Source: Hyaloscypha bicolor E
Taxonomy: Eukaryota; Ascomycota; Leotiomycetes; Helotiales; Hyaloscyphaceae
Direction: 5' to 3'
Assembly (NCBI RefSeq): GCF_002865645.1
Contig: NW_020194685.1
Span: 2,443,363 to 2,507,362 of the forward strand
DNA length: 64,000 nt
The notes below the pieces were generated by a model. That model was not told the origin of the DNA. It ran no database searches and saw only the letters and a list, made by a program, of their open reading frames with translations. Each line of letters starts with the position of its first letter. Within the stretch, counting starts at the first letter, position 1. The translations under genes were made by a program, and so were the position numbers. Positions 1 through 11,342 of this stretch are shown here, piece by piece.

Positions 1-76
1 AAGCTCGATCAATCGGCATGGGTTCCAGAGGGGATAATATTCTTTGTGAGGTTCTGAGATCGAACTGAGCCGTTGC

Positions 77-595
77 CTACGTGGCGGTCTCTCCGGCAGG
101 CTCCGTCCAAAGAGTTTTGAAAACCCGGCCAATCTGGAAGAAAAGTGTTGGTTGAAAGATGACGGCAAGATCAATCGATTTGACGCATAGGGTTTTCTCA
201 TCTCGAGGTGGAGGCTTCAAACTTGATCTTCTCTCATCCACAATCACAGGGGGACGGGTGGATGGTGGCAGCATGATTGAGAATTTCTCACGGCTACAAT
301 CTGAAGATTGTTCTCTTCCCCGTCTGTTCAGTCTCCTCTCGTGCTCCCGGTCGTTCTTTGCGTCGTCGGGTTTGTTGTGCAACTCTGCATTCTCCCGCTT
401 CATCAAGCGGTTCTCCTTGTTGCTGCCTGTAAGGAGTTGATTCAGCTTTAAATTAGCAGCTTCTAGCAGTCTAACCTTTTCATTTGCAGCATCAAGCGCT
501 TCCCGCAAAGCGAATAGGTCCAGTGCCCAATGAAGGGCGATTAGAGATAGAGCTGTTGTAAAGATAGAACTCGTCCAGAGGTCTGTTTCCTTCTA
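77..595 (-). pseudogene. DUF6590-type relic with coiled-coil N-terminus
   Basis: The minus strand reads open from a stop near 595 to a TAG at 77. The first part is hydrophobic (about residues 5-30 of the open frame). A Leu/Asn/Lys-rich heptad-like stretch and then a charged Arg/Asp/Glu-rich segment follow. The last 20 residues carry GRVFKTLWTEPAG, the start of the DUF6590 domain also seen at 1818-3964 and 11343-13113. A stop comes four codons later, where intact copies continue for another 130 residues, and no other frame resumes the domain before the window edge. I read it as a truncated paralogue; an intron or further exons beyond position 1 could change that. No clear start codon is visible. 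The function of DUF6590 is unknown. Confidence 0.5.
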
Positions 596-1817
596 ATCAT
601 CTTTCTCGGGGTGGCATTATCACTCAACTTTCAAGCGTCTTGGCATTCCACCTTATGTGGACTGCTTAGTCATTCGCAGCCACGAACCCATGCTGCTTGG
701 CAAAAGAAGCTGTAAGTCTGCATCTCGTTGTCTCACTCGATTCTGTGCCGATCATTAAGTCTAACTTCCGATGCTTTCATGGCCGGGAACAGCACATTCG
801 TAAATGTGATTGCATATAATGGAGCATTGAACGGCAGTACATGGCGCTGTCCATACGACGAAAACTGCTGCTCGGCTTCGACCTTCGTTCCTTCCTTTGG
901 GTCCATCTTCGTGGCGCAGCACCGCCATCATCCCGAATACACCTACTACTCTCAGCTCCTCCAGACATGAATTGTCGATTCAAATTGCGCTGGAGGCGGA
1001 GCTGCCAACAAAGCACTTTGGGATATGAAAGCGCGTGTCACAGGTATCGAAATATGAGGTGTACTGGATCCCATACTCAGGTTTCCTTTCTCAATCAATA
1101 TGGTTCTTGGCCTAATTCATTGCTTTCACATCTGTTCGACAGCGGGACGATTCGAACCTGTGTTTGATGACAATATGGTACGCGTCTTGCCATCCAATGT
1201 AATAATGCCCGAAGTTCTTCTACAAATTTTTGACCGCTTTCATGTTGTGAATTCTTCCTGTTCTCCCTTCCGAACCGTACTTCGTGCTGATGACAATAAT
1301 AGTTATCTCTAAAGCATGGCAATCTATTTTATGTTACGAGGAAAAGTAAGTGTAAAATATAGCGATGAATACTACTGACACTTCAAAAACCTGACCCCTT
1401 CCATTGAATTTACTTTATCTTAATCACAATGAGGAACTTTAATAGCAGTCAAGTATACGTTTTTAACGGGGAAAAAAGCCGTTGTAAGAATTTTTGAACT
1501 GTTTTGTGAGAAACGACATAATACTGCGAAATGAAGAATTTGTAAATGCTACAAAAAGGGTATAATGCTCCACTTTACTAAACTCCATGTTTGTCCCTAA
1601 TGCGAAAGGACTGGACGTCCACAGACTTCCTGAAAGTGAACTCCTTCTAGCCTTCCGTGCAAATGCTCCTCTAAATTTGGGTCCAACTCCTGCCAAGAAT
1701 ACAAGGAAAAGTTCATGTTGCTCCGTTCATTTCCCGTTTCACCGTTGCCTCCGTCTCCCTTCTACATCGGCCATGATCCACATAAAATGCTCAGCCTAAG
1801 AGTTTTGCTCCCATCGC
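596..1817. other. Intergenic stretch with one diverged repeat
   Basis: No convincing gene is visible. Short frames on both strands lack family motifs and splice-site support. The segment at about 1379-1510 resembles 6938-7090, with shared blocks such as ACTTCAAAAA, CCCCTTC and TTTGAACTGTT in the same order. Confidence 0.5.
1379..1510. repeat. Diverged direct repeat, copy 1 (partner 6938-7090)
   Basis: Blocks recur in the same order and similar spacing at 6938-7090: ACTTCAAAAA, ACCCCTTC, TGAATTT, CTTAATCA/CCTAATCA, then TTTGAACTGTT and GAGAAA. Identity is moderate, so this is an old duplication or two decayed copies of a dispersed element. It lies next to the first DUF6590 gene, and the partner lies next to the second CxxC-CDR gene. 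Confidence 0.4.
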
Positions 1818-3964
1818 TCAAGGGCCGACAATGCTATTCACAAAATATTCCTCAAGTTGTGGCAGAAAGTCGTTTGGAATTCGGCCAACTTTGAGGACCT
1901 TGATATTGTGCTCAACCGTGTACACTCTCCCAAAGTCAATCCGCGATGTGGGGTCGATAGATTCTCCAGCTTCCTCGACCTTAATGGGGAATGGCTCTTT
2001 CGTCAAGTTCTCGTTTGGTCCAACTTCTGGTTCTCCGCCGAGGGGATACACTGCAGCGTAGTTTTCGGCCTTGATCCCGTCTTTGGAGGCACCTTGTCGG
2101 TGATATGTGTTGAGCATGAGGCATAGGCAACAGCCTTGCTTTTCTCGTGCAACAACAAAGTGACGGATTTTTGTGAATGCGTTCTCCCCATATCTTGATG
2201 GAATCACAAATGCATCCTCACTATTGGTGACGTCTCCAGCGGGTTCTGTCCAGAGCGCTTTGAAGACTCGCCCTTTCTTAAAGAAGCGTGAGGGGAATCC
2301 TATGACCTGGTAGCCTGCCAATGAACTAACGAGACGTGTCGATCTTTGACCTGTATCCATATGGTCATTCAGCTTTCCAGAAGAGCTTCCAATCCCCACA
2401 TTTGACTCGCGATAGAACATTGGCTCAGGGTCCGACTCCTTCGCCGTTGTAATTGGGTAGTCCATATCCATTTCATAACGTCTCCTGGACGGGCTCTTTT
2501 CCTTGGCCCTGGAGTTGCCCTTGCGACGATGATAATCAGAGCGTCCCCGTCTCGAAGTCTGGGAATTCCATTTCCGCTTCAAAGGAGAGTTTGCTTGAAG
2601 CGAAGGAAGGGATTCTTTGGAGACCATGCCAATATTCAGCACTCGGACATCCATGTCAACGGAGTATATTTTGTTGTAATTGATTCTCGATAAGGGAGAC
2701 AAGGTTCCTTCTGGCCCTTTTTGTTCCGAGATGACACGGATTGGGTCCTTCGTGAGATCTTCATAATGTACTTGGCCAACCCCTGTTACTTCCGACACTT
2801 CTTCCGGGCAATGCCTGCTTGTATATATGATGGCATGCTGCTGTCGATTAGGAAGGTTTGGGTCGAGGGTGGCTTGCTCGGAGTAGGTCTGAACCGGCCT
2901 GCCTATGAATAAGCATAAGATATGAAAGATAGCAACGTAAAAAAAACGAGGAGGAAACACACAAACATAGAACACAATCATGATCCTCTTGGATGATTAC
3001 AAATCTTCTGATCTCGGAGTATTCACTCTCATTCAGCCATGTTGTACTAATATGAGAACCGTTTCGAGTTCCGCCGCCAGGTGAGACTTGATGGCCACCG
3101 GGTTCAGTCCATAGCATCATAAAGACCCTGCCAAATCTCCAGAACCACTTTGAGTCTTTCGATGGAACAACACGATATCCTATGTTTTGAATACTATCAG
3201 AGCCAACGTTCCACGGGGGTATAAATGAACCACTAACTTGGGTCAAGGATTTCGTAATCTTTACTGCCTGGCTCTCGATGAATTATCTTTGGATGTGAAT
3301 CATTTGGCTTTGGATCTGTCAAGGACAATCCAGAGAAGGCAGACGTGGCATCCAAGTAATCTTGTTCTTGAGGGCCTGAATAAGAGAGGTGGGCATTATG
3401 ATTTGCCGTAGAATTTGCCGGTGAATCGTAGTACGCTGACGAAGGATAATTGCTGCTAGCCAGCGGATAGTGGCCCCCTGTTTGACTTTGCCCGTATGTG
3501 TTCGATAAATTCTGCACGTATCCTCCTTGGTCTGCGGGCGTGCTCCAATTCGTATAGTCTATGGCTGCATGCGGCGCAACATAGCTTTCTCCTGAATCTG
3601 TGAACTTATTGGAGGTCAAATAATCAGGTATTGCTGCTTGCATGCCCGAATAGGATTCTTCTGAGGTTGATATTGGATTACACCCGGAATCCAGAGTATA
3701 CTGATCTTTAAACTGGTTAGCGATGAAGAATACAATACGCAAATGAATATACCAACTGTCGAAGACGCCTGGGGATCTTGGCGTTGTAGCATTCCCAGCA
3801 GCCTGGTTCAATGGGGGGTCTGTTCTATACTCCGTAGCACCGGAAGCATTGATTCGACGTGATTCCCAGTATCCTGCCGAATTCCACTCCCATTCTGACC
3901 AGACAGTTTCCGGAGAGGAGTACTGTCCTTTGCCTTTGGCCGCATATTGTGACGTGTGCGACAT
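1818..3964 (-). CDS. Protein with two DUF6590 domains
   Basis: Three exons on the minus strand, 3964-3238, 3179-2961 and 2902-1818, give 676 aa. Both introns are 58 nt and phase 1, with an internal CTGAT branch-like site in the first. The N-terminus (about 1-240) is low-complexity Ser/Tyr/Gly/Asn with an early WSEWEW motif. A first DUF6590 domain (about 243-420) begins near GRVFMMLWTEPGG. A basic Arg/Lys/Ser linker (about 421-470) follows. A second domain (about 512-670) carries GRVFKALWTEPAG, ENAFTKIRHFVV and YTVEHNIKVLKVG. The second intron interrupts domain 1 at the point that aligns with CLCLMLNTY of domain 2, which supports the join. A hydrophobic patch near residue 75 could be a small retained intron, but no in-frame canonical pair removes it. 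It is divergently arranged with the gene at 4990. Domain function is unknown. Confidence 0.8.
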
Positions 3965-4989
3965 GATCGTGAATTTTGGCGGATGGAGAATTCAGCTCCG
4001 GATTGCTCAGTGACTGCGAGCACATTCCGCAACTGTGAGAGCATGCTAGGAGCGGAACTACCCAGCTCGTAGAATAGCGCTCAAGTCGAATAACGAGGGA
4101 TCAGGTGGCTGTACTATCGACATTGGTGAAATCTTGGAGCATTTACCTGAAATTCGAGTGTCGTGAACGTCTCCACCTGTAACCTTAACAAGTCAGCAAA
4201 CGCCACTCACGTGATATTATAGAACAACCTAATTTCAAAATGTGAATCATTCCTTGCATAAAAAGCAAAAATGTAATCATTCTTTGAGCCTATTGATAGA
4301 GCAGCCAACCAACAGGACTCTAGTCCTATGCACTCACTACTCGGCAAGTTGGAATATCACCAAGTGGTTTGGACTACTTGCTACCACGAGCCCGGCTAAG
4401 CAGAGTGTCAAGACTCGAGAACGCAACAGGAAAAGCAAGAAGGGCGAGCACGGCCATTATTCAGCTTGGTCAATCCAGCATATTTGCTACTCGTTTTCAG
4501 TTTATCTTCAGCAGAGATGTTGAGCGAGAATCATTTCTTTGTTCCTGCTCAGCCGGAAAGATGAACAATGAACATCGTACTAAGGACTCCATTTTGCAAT
4601 TCCTCACTTCTCCTGCCAGAGCGAACTTATCAGTTCCACCTCCAAAATTCTGGGGAATCGGAGGATACCGTGACGGTTAAATGTCCAGCCCCTCTGTTTC
4701 CCTCACAGAACCAATCGCACCCTGGTGCATTCATTGAGCGGTGATGATTACCATCCAATAGGGACACCCACACTGCCTTCCTACCCTGGAGCGGCTCACA
4801 CGTCCACCGTGACAGCTGCCTGGAGTCTGTCTCCCCAGGCCTTTTGACACATCCGTCGCCCCTCTTCAGACTTGCACCACAAACACCTCACTTTCTCATT
4901 AACAACATAATCCACCATCCCAGTTCCGGCTCACCACCTCCACAAGTCTGCTCACAGTTCTCCTCAGCGTCAATCCACCACTGCCCAAC
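3965..4989. promoter_or_regulatory. Shared divergent promoter region
   Basis: This 1-kb gap separates the 5' ends of the double-DUF6590 gene (minus) and the first CxxC-CDR gene (plus). The last 150 bases before the ATG at 4990 are pyrimidine-rich on the plus strand (CT/CA tracts), a common ascomycete promoter feature. I see no convincing TATA box or named operator. Frames inside (for example 4242-4680) look random. Confidence 0.45.
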
Positions 4990-6360
4990 ATGAATCGGCC
5001 CATTCCTGGAGAGTTGGAATGTCCACTATGCGTGTTTCGAGGCCACGTGGTAAGTTTAGGCCGAAAGAGAGACTCCCAACGACCATCAGCCTGACATCAT
5101 GCAGTGTGATAGACCTCCTGATGGGCCTTGCCGCGAATGCAGGAGTAACACCATTTACCATATCAACGGCACTCAGCAGGCCATTCGGCATGCCGACCCC
5201 CTTGACCTTGCGGGTAAGTTCCTGGGTATTTCAGAGTATCTATCATCAAGGATGCTGATGCAAAAGCTAGCTGCTCGCTTTGAGATACATAAGAGAAGAG
5301 TACCCGGCTCTTTGATCAGCCTCAGTGCTCGAGGAGTCAACACGAACAATCTGAACGTCTATATAAAATCGTCTACCGGACGCCGCCATGATTTCTCCCG
5401 ACCAGTGATCATTTCTGGAGACTTCACTACACACAATCTAGGAGTTAGGAAACTACTCGATACTGAGATTCGCCATTCCTTGTCGGCCAATATAAAGGCC
5501 ACGGTAGTCAATGTATCGATCATTGCCAAAGCCTGTACGGCATGTGGATATGCTGCGTTTCTCTGTTCCATAACCAAAGTGACTGAGACAAGTTACACAG
5601 CCATGAATGGACTCGAGGTAGCGAATAGCTACCAGCACGACAACTCGAACGCTTTGTTGAGAGACTTCATTGTCTGTCGACTTCGAGAGCTAATCGACCA
5701 AGTCATGAAGGCTGCACGCACGATTCACACCAATCAAAACCAGCAGGAATGTTTGAACGCGTATGTAGCTAGCGCGATTCTCCACTACAAACTCAAATAC
5801 ATCAAAGAGAACCTCGAGGATGGTCACCTCCGCACTCTGGTAAGCTGCCAGATCTTCGTTCCTCCTGCTCTGACAAGGTCACTCACTAACTTTGCTAGTT
5901 ACCAAGAACTCTGAAGAGAATTCTAGTACACTGGTTTGGGTCATTGGGAACCGAACTTTTGCAACGCCTGCGAGAAGGCTGCGGGAGATATGAGTATTGG
6001 AGATATACCATCCACGGCTCCTTGGACAGCCTTCGTCGACACGGCGAAACGTATGAAGTGCACCTCTGGCTGCAACGAAACAAATGGACAACGGACACTG
6101 GCCCTGCTGTCTTCTCTCCTCCGATTCCTACTCTTCCACCCACCCCCGAAGATGCTCCCGAGACTTCGGATGCTACTTCCCATATAGCCGCCGCGATGAC
6201 TCCGCTCGTCGTCGCTGGCGCTGATGGACGATTGTCATGCGTCGACCCCAGTCCGCGGTACTACAACACCGCAACTGGGCAAACCGACCCCACGACATCA
6301 CCACTGGACACTCGATATGACCCGGACTACGGTCACTATTCGGGACAGTACCCTTTCTGA
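4990..6360 (+). CDS. Unknown CxxC-CDR family protein, paralogue 1
   Basis: Four exons, 4990-5049, 5105-5213, 5271-5839 and 5899-6360, give 399 aa. Intron phases are 0, 1 and 0, with GTAAGT/GTAAGC donors and CTGAC or CTGAT branch sites. The N-terminus has CPLC, then CDRPPDGPCREC after the first intron, a possible zinc-binding cysteine set (CxxC...CDR...CxxC). The middle is helical, with RLRELIDQV near residue 205 and a following amphipathic stretch. The C-terminal 90 residues are Pro/Thr/Asp-rich and probably disordered. The gene at 8113 shares the cysteine set, all three intron phases, an identical 169-nt distance from ATG to the second intron, and the RL-x-E-x-ID-x-V block. I do not recognise the family and assign no function; a DNA- or protein-binding role is only a guess from the cysteines. 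Confidence 0.75.
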
Positions 6361-6645
6361 CGAGACTCTAAACTGAGTCGCCCATTCGGTGACCCGTGTC
6401 ATCGTTTGGTATTTCCTTACTCTTATGTCGTTAATTTTTGACCTCTTGGATTTGCTTTCTACCTCGTGCAACAGCTTTTATTTCCTTACCTGTTTTAACA
6501 ACGGGATTCCTGGCGCGTATATAACTCTATAGAGAATACAACATTCCACCAACTTGCTCCCAAAATAATGCACATGAAGCTGTTGAGTAGTGTCGAAAGT
6601 TGAAAACATTTCATGATCTGGGGCAAGAAAGGCCTTGGTCGTACT

Positions 6646-6657
6646 CCCCCCCCCCCC
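6646..6657. repeat. C12 homopolymer run
   Basis: Twelve consecutive C. Runs of 15 G (18305-18319), 16 C (51992-52007) and 13 C (63961-63973) also occur. Their lengths are likely to be error-prone in sequencing. Confidence 0.9.
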
Positions 6658-6937
6658 ACACTTAGATGTGTAACAGTTGGTCCACAGAGCACAGACATTC
6701 TACCATACAATATACCCCGGTCAAGAGGGCCATTGTTACATTAATTGGGGGGGAGAATACGAGAAATCGTATTTCGGTCCCCACTCGCTTATGCTCTCGA
6801 AGAACATGTTTGAGCTCTGCTCAAACCAAGGTATATGCAGTTAAGTCTCATTACTGTAGATCCAACACCGAGACTACGATGAGTTGCTTTTCAGATCCAG
6901 GCCCGAGCAATCAACTCGCTTATTTCAATGCTTCAGT

Positions 6938-7090
6938 TTACTTCAAAAATTCAACCCCTTCATCTGAATTTCTTCTATCCTAATCAGAACAAAAATTAAC
7001 TTCAACAGCAGCAACCTCGATACCTTCAATTCTTTTCAATAGAACACCAGGCTGCTCTCGAGGAGTTTGAACTGTTCTGGGAGAAATAAG
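6938..7090. repeat. Diverged direct repeat, copy 2 (partner 1379-1510)
   Basis: This is the partner of the segment at 1379-1510, with the same order of conserved blocks and the same orientation. It sits between the two CxxC-CDR paralogues, as copy 1 sits between two DUF6590 copies. That is compatible with a segmental duplication that carried both families. Confidence 0.4.
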
Positions 7091-8112
7091 CGAAGCCTCG
7101 TGGGGATATCTCGGGAAACTCACAAGAAAGCCCTGGTAAACACGCTAGTCTCAGTGAGTTCAAGCCTGAAATCGAAATTTGAACGCTAATTATGGTTGAC
7201 GGTGAAGATCCTCAGGTATAATAGGCAGAAGTGAACCAAGTACCAGGTTGACGAATTACCAGGTGTAATTCACGTTACATAGGAACAGAGGAGATTTCTA
7301 GAATTGTAATTATTTCTAGAAGAGAAGCGTGTAGCTCGTAGAAGCTTGGGAGCGAGGCTAAATACTCCTTAGCGCCATAATTAAGCGAAACGTGTGCCTA
7401 AGGCTGAAGCGAATTTTCCCCCTCACAACGGAACCCTCAGCCCTGGAGTTTTAGTGGACGTCCGCCAACCCCTGAGTCACGTTGTCGATCAGTTGTGATT
7501 TCATCAGCAACAGGCTAAACTTCAGCGCGCTCATTACATGAGACACCAACTCGGCACAACAGAAGAAAGGAATCCTTAGGAGGATAACCGACGATTATTT
7601 CTGATTTCTCGCACATCAGCATTGAACTGCCCAGTTTACCATTTTTGACCCTCTGCACCTGCTCCTTTTCAGGGTTCTCTCACGTGTCGCGGTTCGCGCT
7701 CAGCAATCAATGCTGGTCTTGTTCGCTGGTTCTTAACCCTTCCTCGAAATTTCGAAAATTGGACCGGAGAGCCGCGCAGACGGAGACGCCTGTGAAATTG
7801 CCTGCTGTGTTGTCTCAATACTCTGACGTGGTGAGAACCTGAGAATTCTTCCTGCAGACGCCATACGCCTCGGAACGGCTGTTGAAGCATGGAAACCAAT
7901 CGCTATTCTGGTACCCCAGCCAAGTACGCCTGCCTAATTTTTGCGGCATAAACTGCATTGGGCACATTGTCAGAATTGGGTTCTACAAAATAATCGGGAC
8001 CCCGTCGCAGGGGGAAGGATTAACCCAACTGTCGTTGTGGAATAATTGACATTGAATCGTGTCGTCGGATGCTCATTCGTACCCCACCGAACCTAACGAT
8101 CAAAAGAACCTG

Positions 8113-9767
8113 ATGGGTCGGCGTTCACAGAAGCCGAAGGACGATGAGACAGGGTGTTGGAAATGCGAGCTGCAAGGTCTACAAGTAATTACAACTGCCG
8201 AACAGATTTGAGGTCCAAGAGAAGCGCTGACTTGGACATAGTGCGATCGGGGGACCTGCCAATCGGGGTACTGCATTCCATGTGGACATGCTGGTGTGAT
8301 ATATTCTCCAAATCATTTTGAGGGGTTCTTCAGCTATGGTATTTCGGCCTTCTGTTCGTGTGTGTATCTTGTTCACTGACCCAAACCCAGCCTTGAGAGA
8401 TCACATGCTATTGTTAGTGGGAAGGAAGTATTTGGGCCTCAACGCACGCAAAGATGTGCTTGAAATCGACATCACCCGCTCAAAAGGGCTGTCAAAACCA
8501 CACCAACTCGTCACATGGAGCAAAGTCGGTCTTTCCAATAATCGTCTAAATTATCAACTCGATAAGATCGTTTTTGAGTCTTACCTCCCGAACGTTCGTT
8601 GCAGAACGGCAACGACTAGTCTCATAACAAGTGCGTTATTTGGGCGAGGGTATCTAACTCTTCTCTTCCCATGCAATGTTAAGGAGGGGGCAGGGATTTT
8701 CTCCGATACCATATGCCTCTTTAATCTTGCTTTGGCGCGACTTCATGAGAGTATCGATGAAGTTACGAACGGCTTCAACCAAGACGTCCAAAGGAATGAG
8801 AGATATTGGGCTGAAGCTGCGTCTTCACTAGCCATACTTTATCCTGGCCTGCTACATGCTCAAGACCGCCTCGACGACCATACCACCCAGCCTTTTTTTG
8901 TAAGCTCTTTCCGGCTTACCTCGAGATCCTGTTCGACGACGCTGATCTATATAGGGCGATCTAACACTGGCTGATCTTCTTGCCGGGAGGATCAAGTCAA
9001 CCTTGGCACACTTCAATCACCTCCTTTGTCATGGAATGCTGAGGTGTGATCTTGAATGGACGTCTGTCCTGGAAGGTTCACTGGAAGATATGCGAACGAA
9101 CGTGGAGATATCTTCACTAGCAATCAGGGCATTCAAGCAGCACGACCTAATGAGCACGAGGTCTCTTTCAACAAGTAGCTCTGGATCCTCATTGATCTGT
9201 CCTACAAACACCCCTCCTTCTTCAATTGAAGGAACTCCCCCTGAAAAGTCTGTCACAGCCAGTTCTGGCATGTCGAGAAGATATGGATGGCTTGACACTG
9301 GTCCCAGACCACCATTGACCACTTCTACGAAAAGGCCTGCCCCACTGTGGGATCCCTTCCAAGACCCGATAGTCTTCCACCTCGGTCCATCTTCTCCAAC
9401 ACTCAATGGCAGGCATACCACGTTCTCAAAGTCCGCTACAATCCCATACGGGGATACTTTCAATATCTCAGCCCCCCCACCACTTTCAACAATATACACA
9501 TCACAGTTGAATGACTTCAGCGATCCTGTGCCGCTGGAACCATTTCCCCAGGACAACGGCTCCAGCGATATTACATCGCCGGAATCTTTTCCTAATTGGC
9601 AAGCCCTAGGCATGTCTTCAGACGTCCCTAGTGAAATAGAGCAAATCCACTCTCACGTATCACTCCCATTGTCACACACGAGTGACTTGGGAAAAGAAAC
9701 CTCTGATTTGGATTCTCGCGACCTATTTTCAGACCCACAATACCCATATACGTCTATTATTGGATGA
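8113..9767 (+). CDS. Unknown CxxC-CDR family protein, paralogue 2
   Basis: Four exons, 8113-8184, 8242-8338, 8391-8899 and 8955-9767, give 496 aa with intron phases 0, 1, 0, as in the gene at 4990. The start was chosen because it brings CWKC in frame ahead of the intron and CDRGTC...CIPC after it, matching the paralogue. The central helical block has RLHESIDEV followed by a long amphipathic stretch (about residues 150-200). The C-terminal 240 residues are Ser/Thr/Pro-rich and probably disordered, about 90 residues longer than in the paralogue. Exon 1+2 length (169 nt) is identical in the two genes. The 3' end lies inside an imperfect direct repeat (9651-9737 and 9809-9895), so the stop position may have moved by duplication. 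Function unknown. Confidence 0.7.
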
Positions 9768-9895
9768 CGAGGAAAGGCTCATCCAATGTAACACCACCAG
9801 ACCCCTTCTCACGTATCACTCCCATTGTCATGAACGTATGACACTGGAGAAGAGACCTCTGTTTTGGCTTCTGGCGACCTATTTCCACGAACTGT
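9651..9895. repeat. Imperfect 86-bp direct repeat over the gene's 3' end
   Basis: Copy 1 (about 9651-9737, coding) and copy 2 (about 9809-9895, downstream) both begin CTCACGTATCACTCCCATTG and share GAC, AGA, ACCTCTG, TTTGG, CTTCT/ATTCT and GCGACCTATTT blocks in the same order, with scattered substitutions. The copies are separated by about 70 bases that hold the stop codon of the gene at 8113. Confidence 0.7.
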
Positions 9896-11342
9896 CTCCG
9901 ACAGGTCGAATCGACAGTTCGAACTGTCCGCGATACTACTAATACATCGAAGGCGGTGAGGCGTGTTTCAGCGCTTTAACAGCCTCCCCGCAGTTCTCAT
10001 CGTTAATATTACTTCGTTACTCAATGTGCAGTAATTTTGGTAGTATTCGAGGCCAAATTGCCTCGGCCCGATACACCATAATCAAGTATTATCAAATATG
10101 AAAAAATGGCACTATTCAGAGATTTAGGAATATATAGTCGCCACGCCTTCTTGACTTAATATACACAATTTTTTTGGTACGGAATCGGTTACCAATATAC
10201 TACTATTGCGTCTATCTCACTATGTATGCTAATTTTTAGAGGTTGAGCGGTAAGTACGACTAGTAACGGAGGAGAGAAATAGTTGGCAATTATATATGCT
10301 CGTTGGTGCCCGATTATATAGTAATTCCCACCAAAAACCACTGCTATTGCATATCGACTGTCTAGCGTCTCCCTCATCTATTTCACATCTTATCGAATTA
10401 GTTTTCCTTATAATTAATCCTTTGCTCAAATTAGTCTTTCCTATATATAGAAACGAGGTGATTAGTATAATAACCTCCGTGATTTAATACTTGGAGGCTA
10501 GCAGAGGAATAGTTTTAGTCAAATACATAATTATTATATCAGTAAAGCTATTTTTGGTCTATATATATATCTTCATTTGAGACTAAGAATTATGGTTTAG
10601 CATAATCATTCATCAAATTACAATGGGAACCCCACCTAAATTTGATAGGCGACGATATGGGAGCGGCACATTCCACAAGTTCGACCTCTCTGGAGACAGT
10701 TCGTATTTCCAGATTGAAATAACAACATCCGCGCATTTCATGGGGAGGAAAAGCTTACCGGTTCGTTTCCTTGAGTTATCGGATTGAAGGGCAGCGTCAT
10801 GCAACATCGATTTGGTCTTCATTGAGTTTGAATAGCGGCGCAGTCTGAATTTGAACTAGTTTCCATCCATACTTGATCGTGATTTGTGGGAACCCACCCA
10901 ACTTTGAAGAACTGAGTCTCCAGACAACCTGGTAGATGTATCACTTTAGCATGTAGAACTTAGGCAAATCCACTTCCAGGCTGCTGATGGTGTGAAGATA
11001 TTATCTTCTCATTGGAAACCAAACAGGAAGAAGATTAGGTACCGATAGAGCGTGGCGGGGCATCAGCCACATGATCGCGTAAGGCTGCGACTGGGCCTAA
11101 TCTTTTACCCATCCCATCCTCTCTCACCCCTCCTCATACGTACCACAACAAATCTCCATCCACTTTGACAGTATTGAACTCCCTCCCCATACCGAGTCAA
11201 CGAAGCGCCTTGCAACCAGATGCTGGCCACCGGCTCTCACTAAGTAGCGCCACTATGGCTGTGTGCCAGGCAGCCCAGAGCTGGCTGAGCAGACCTTGCA
11301 GATTATCTAGGACCCGCCAGGCCAGCAGGGTACCGTGGAACG
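9896..11342. other. Intergenic stretch with AT-rich core and CT-rich promoter end
   Basis: The part at about 10080-10620 is AT-rich and TA-dinucleotide-rich, resembling a small RIP-affected patch. Around 10613-10990 two minus-strand frames read open for 40-45 codons without known motifs, possibly a relic. The last 250 bases before 11343 are CT-rich (tracts near 11100-11160) and probably form the promoter of the following gene. Confidence 0.45.

Larger units (their letters stand above)
6361..8112. other. Intergenic stretch, relic repeats only
   Basis: It holds a C12 run (6646-6657), the second copy of the diverged repeat (6938-7090) and otherwise unstructured sequence. Plus- and minus-strand frames around 6495-6980 and 7645-7900 lack motifs or splice logic. 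No gene can be supported. Confidence 0.5.

Noticed and set aside
1095..1160. A GGTTCGAATC string on the minus strand that resembles a tRNA T-loop
   Set aside because: The flanking bases do not form a T-stem, and no matching acceptor, D or anticodon arms can be placed.
3690..3770. Possible extra intron in exon 1 of the double-DUF6590 gene, suggested by a hydrophobic patch
   Set aside because: No canonical donor/acceptor pair of a length divisible by three was found; removing the obvious pairs breaks the downstream frame.
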